NCBI GenBank assembly: GCA_025454565.1
Contig: JALOOE010000219.1
Location: 1 to 5,575 of the forward strand
DNA length: 5,575 nt
From: Anaerolineae bacterium
GTDB taxonomy: Bacteria > Chloroflexota > Anaerolineae > CG2-30-64-16
Direction of reading: 5' to 3'
Every line of letters starts with the position of its first letter. Position 1 is the first letter of the stretch. Shown here in pieces: positions 5,463 through 5,575 of the stretch. The notes under the pieces are model-generated. The model was not told the origin of the DNA and searched no databases. It saw only the letters and a program-made list of their open reading frames with translations. Made by a program: the position numbers and the translations under genes.

Positions 5463-5575
5463 CAATAGACAATACACGTCACCGGTGTGCTATTTGCCCG
5501 GCAGGCCGGGGCGGAGAACGATTGATGGGTGTGCAGCACTGGCGTTGGCCGGCACGCTGTTTGTGCCGGGCTGGA
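5463..5575. other. Right-end stretch with short repeats, no supportable gene
   Basis: GACAATA is repeated in tandem at 5461-5467 and 5468-5474, overlapping the end of the hairpin. CACCGGTG at 5480-5487 is a palindrome. CCGGCAC (5549-5555) pairs with GTGCCGG (5563-5569) around a 7-nt loop. A new gene could begin here: GGAG at 5513-5516 precedes an ATG at 5525 by 8 nt, but that frame is Trp/Cys/Arg-rich and unconvincing. Another frame reads CAALALAGTLFVPGW, like a signal peptide, but has no good start. Confidence 0.35.

Noticed and set aside
5048..5539. 163-codon minus-strand frame opposite the cytochrome's end
   Set aside because: It spans the terminator hairpin and opposes a recognisable cytochrome domain; its Arg/Cys-rich composition is that of an antisense frame.
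5525..5575. Start of another rightward gene at ATG 5525
   Set aside because: The Shine-Dalgarno-like GGAG is well placed, but the 17 visible residues are rich in Trp, Cys and Arg and look non-coding; the window ends too soon to decide.

Overview
The window looks like a chromosomal piece of a GC-rich bacterium. It most resembles Chloroflexota: a very long AfsR-like regulator (winged helix, BTAD, NB-ARC-type ATPase, TPRs) beside membrane-anchored c-type cytochromes is a common combination there. This assignment rests on family resemblance and base composition only; there is no rRNA or other marker.

Layout: positions 1-191 have no supportable gene. Positions 192-3245 (minus strand) encode a 1017-residue AfsR/SARP-type signalling regulator. 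A compact divergent control region (3246-3330) separates it from a rightward gene set. That set comprises a cupin protein carrying an unusual N-terminal extension domain (3331-4068), a small alpha/beta protein resembling DUF3303 (4093-4374), and a membrane-anchored cytochrome c (from 4501). A perfect 16-bp hairpin at 5428-5462 probably ends the unit. The last ~110 bases hold no gene I can support.

The three rightward genes lie in the same direction, each with a strong Shine-Dalgarno sequence. Gaps are 24 nt (cupin to DUF3303-like) and 126 nt (to the cytochrome), and each gap contains a short perfect hairpin. I infer one transcription unit controlled by the divergent regulator. The best support is in the control region: two identical 8-bp direct repeats start 11 bp apart and end 7 bp before a TATGAT -10 box that has no recognisable -35. 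This is the architecture known for promoters activated by SARP/AfsR proteins.

Two gene-level oddities stand out. First, the cupin is joined in frame to a small upstream domain, yet an internal Shine-Dalgarno and GTG sit exactly at the junction, so two products are possible. Second, the cytochrome is damaged. Its first heme domain is intact, but the second has lost its CxxCH region, and the rest of that domain continues in another frame (about 5231-5416). The annotated reading frame therefore ends in an unrelated tail that runs into the terminator hairpin.
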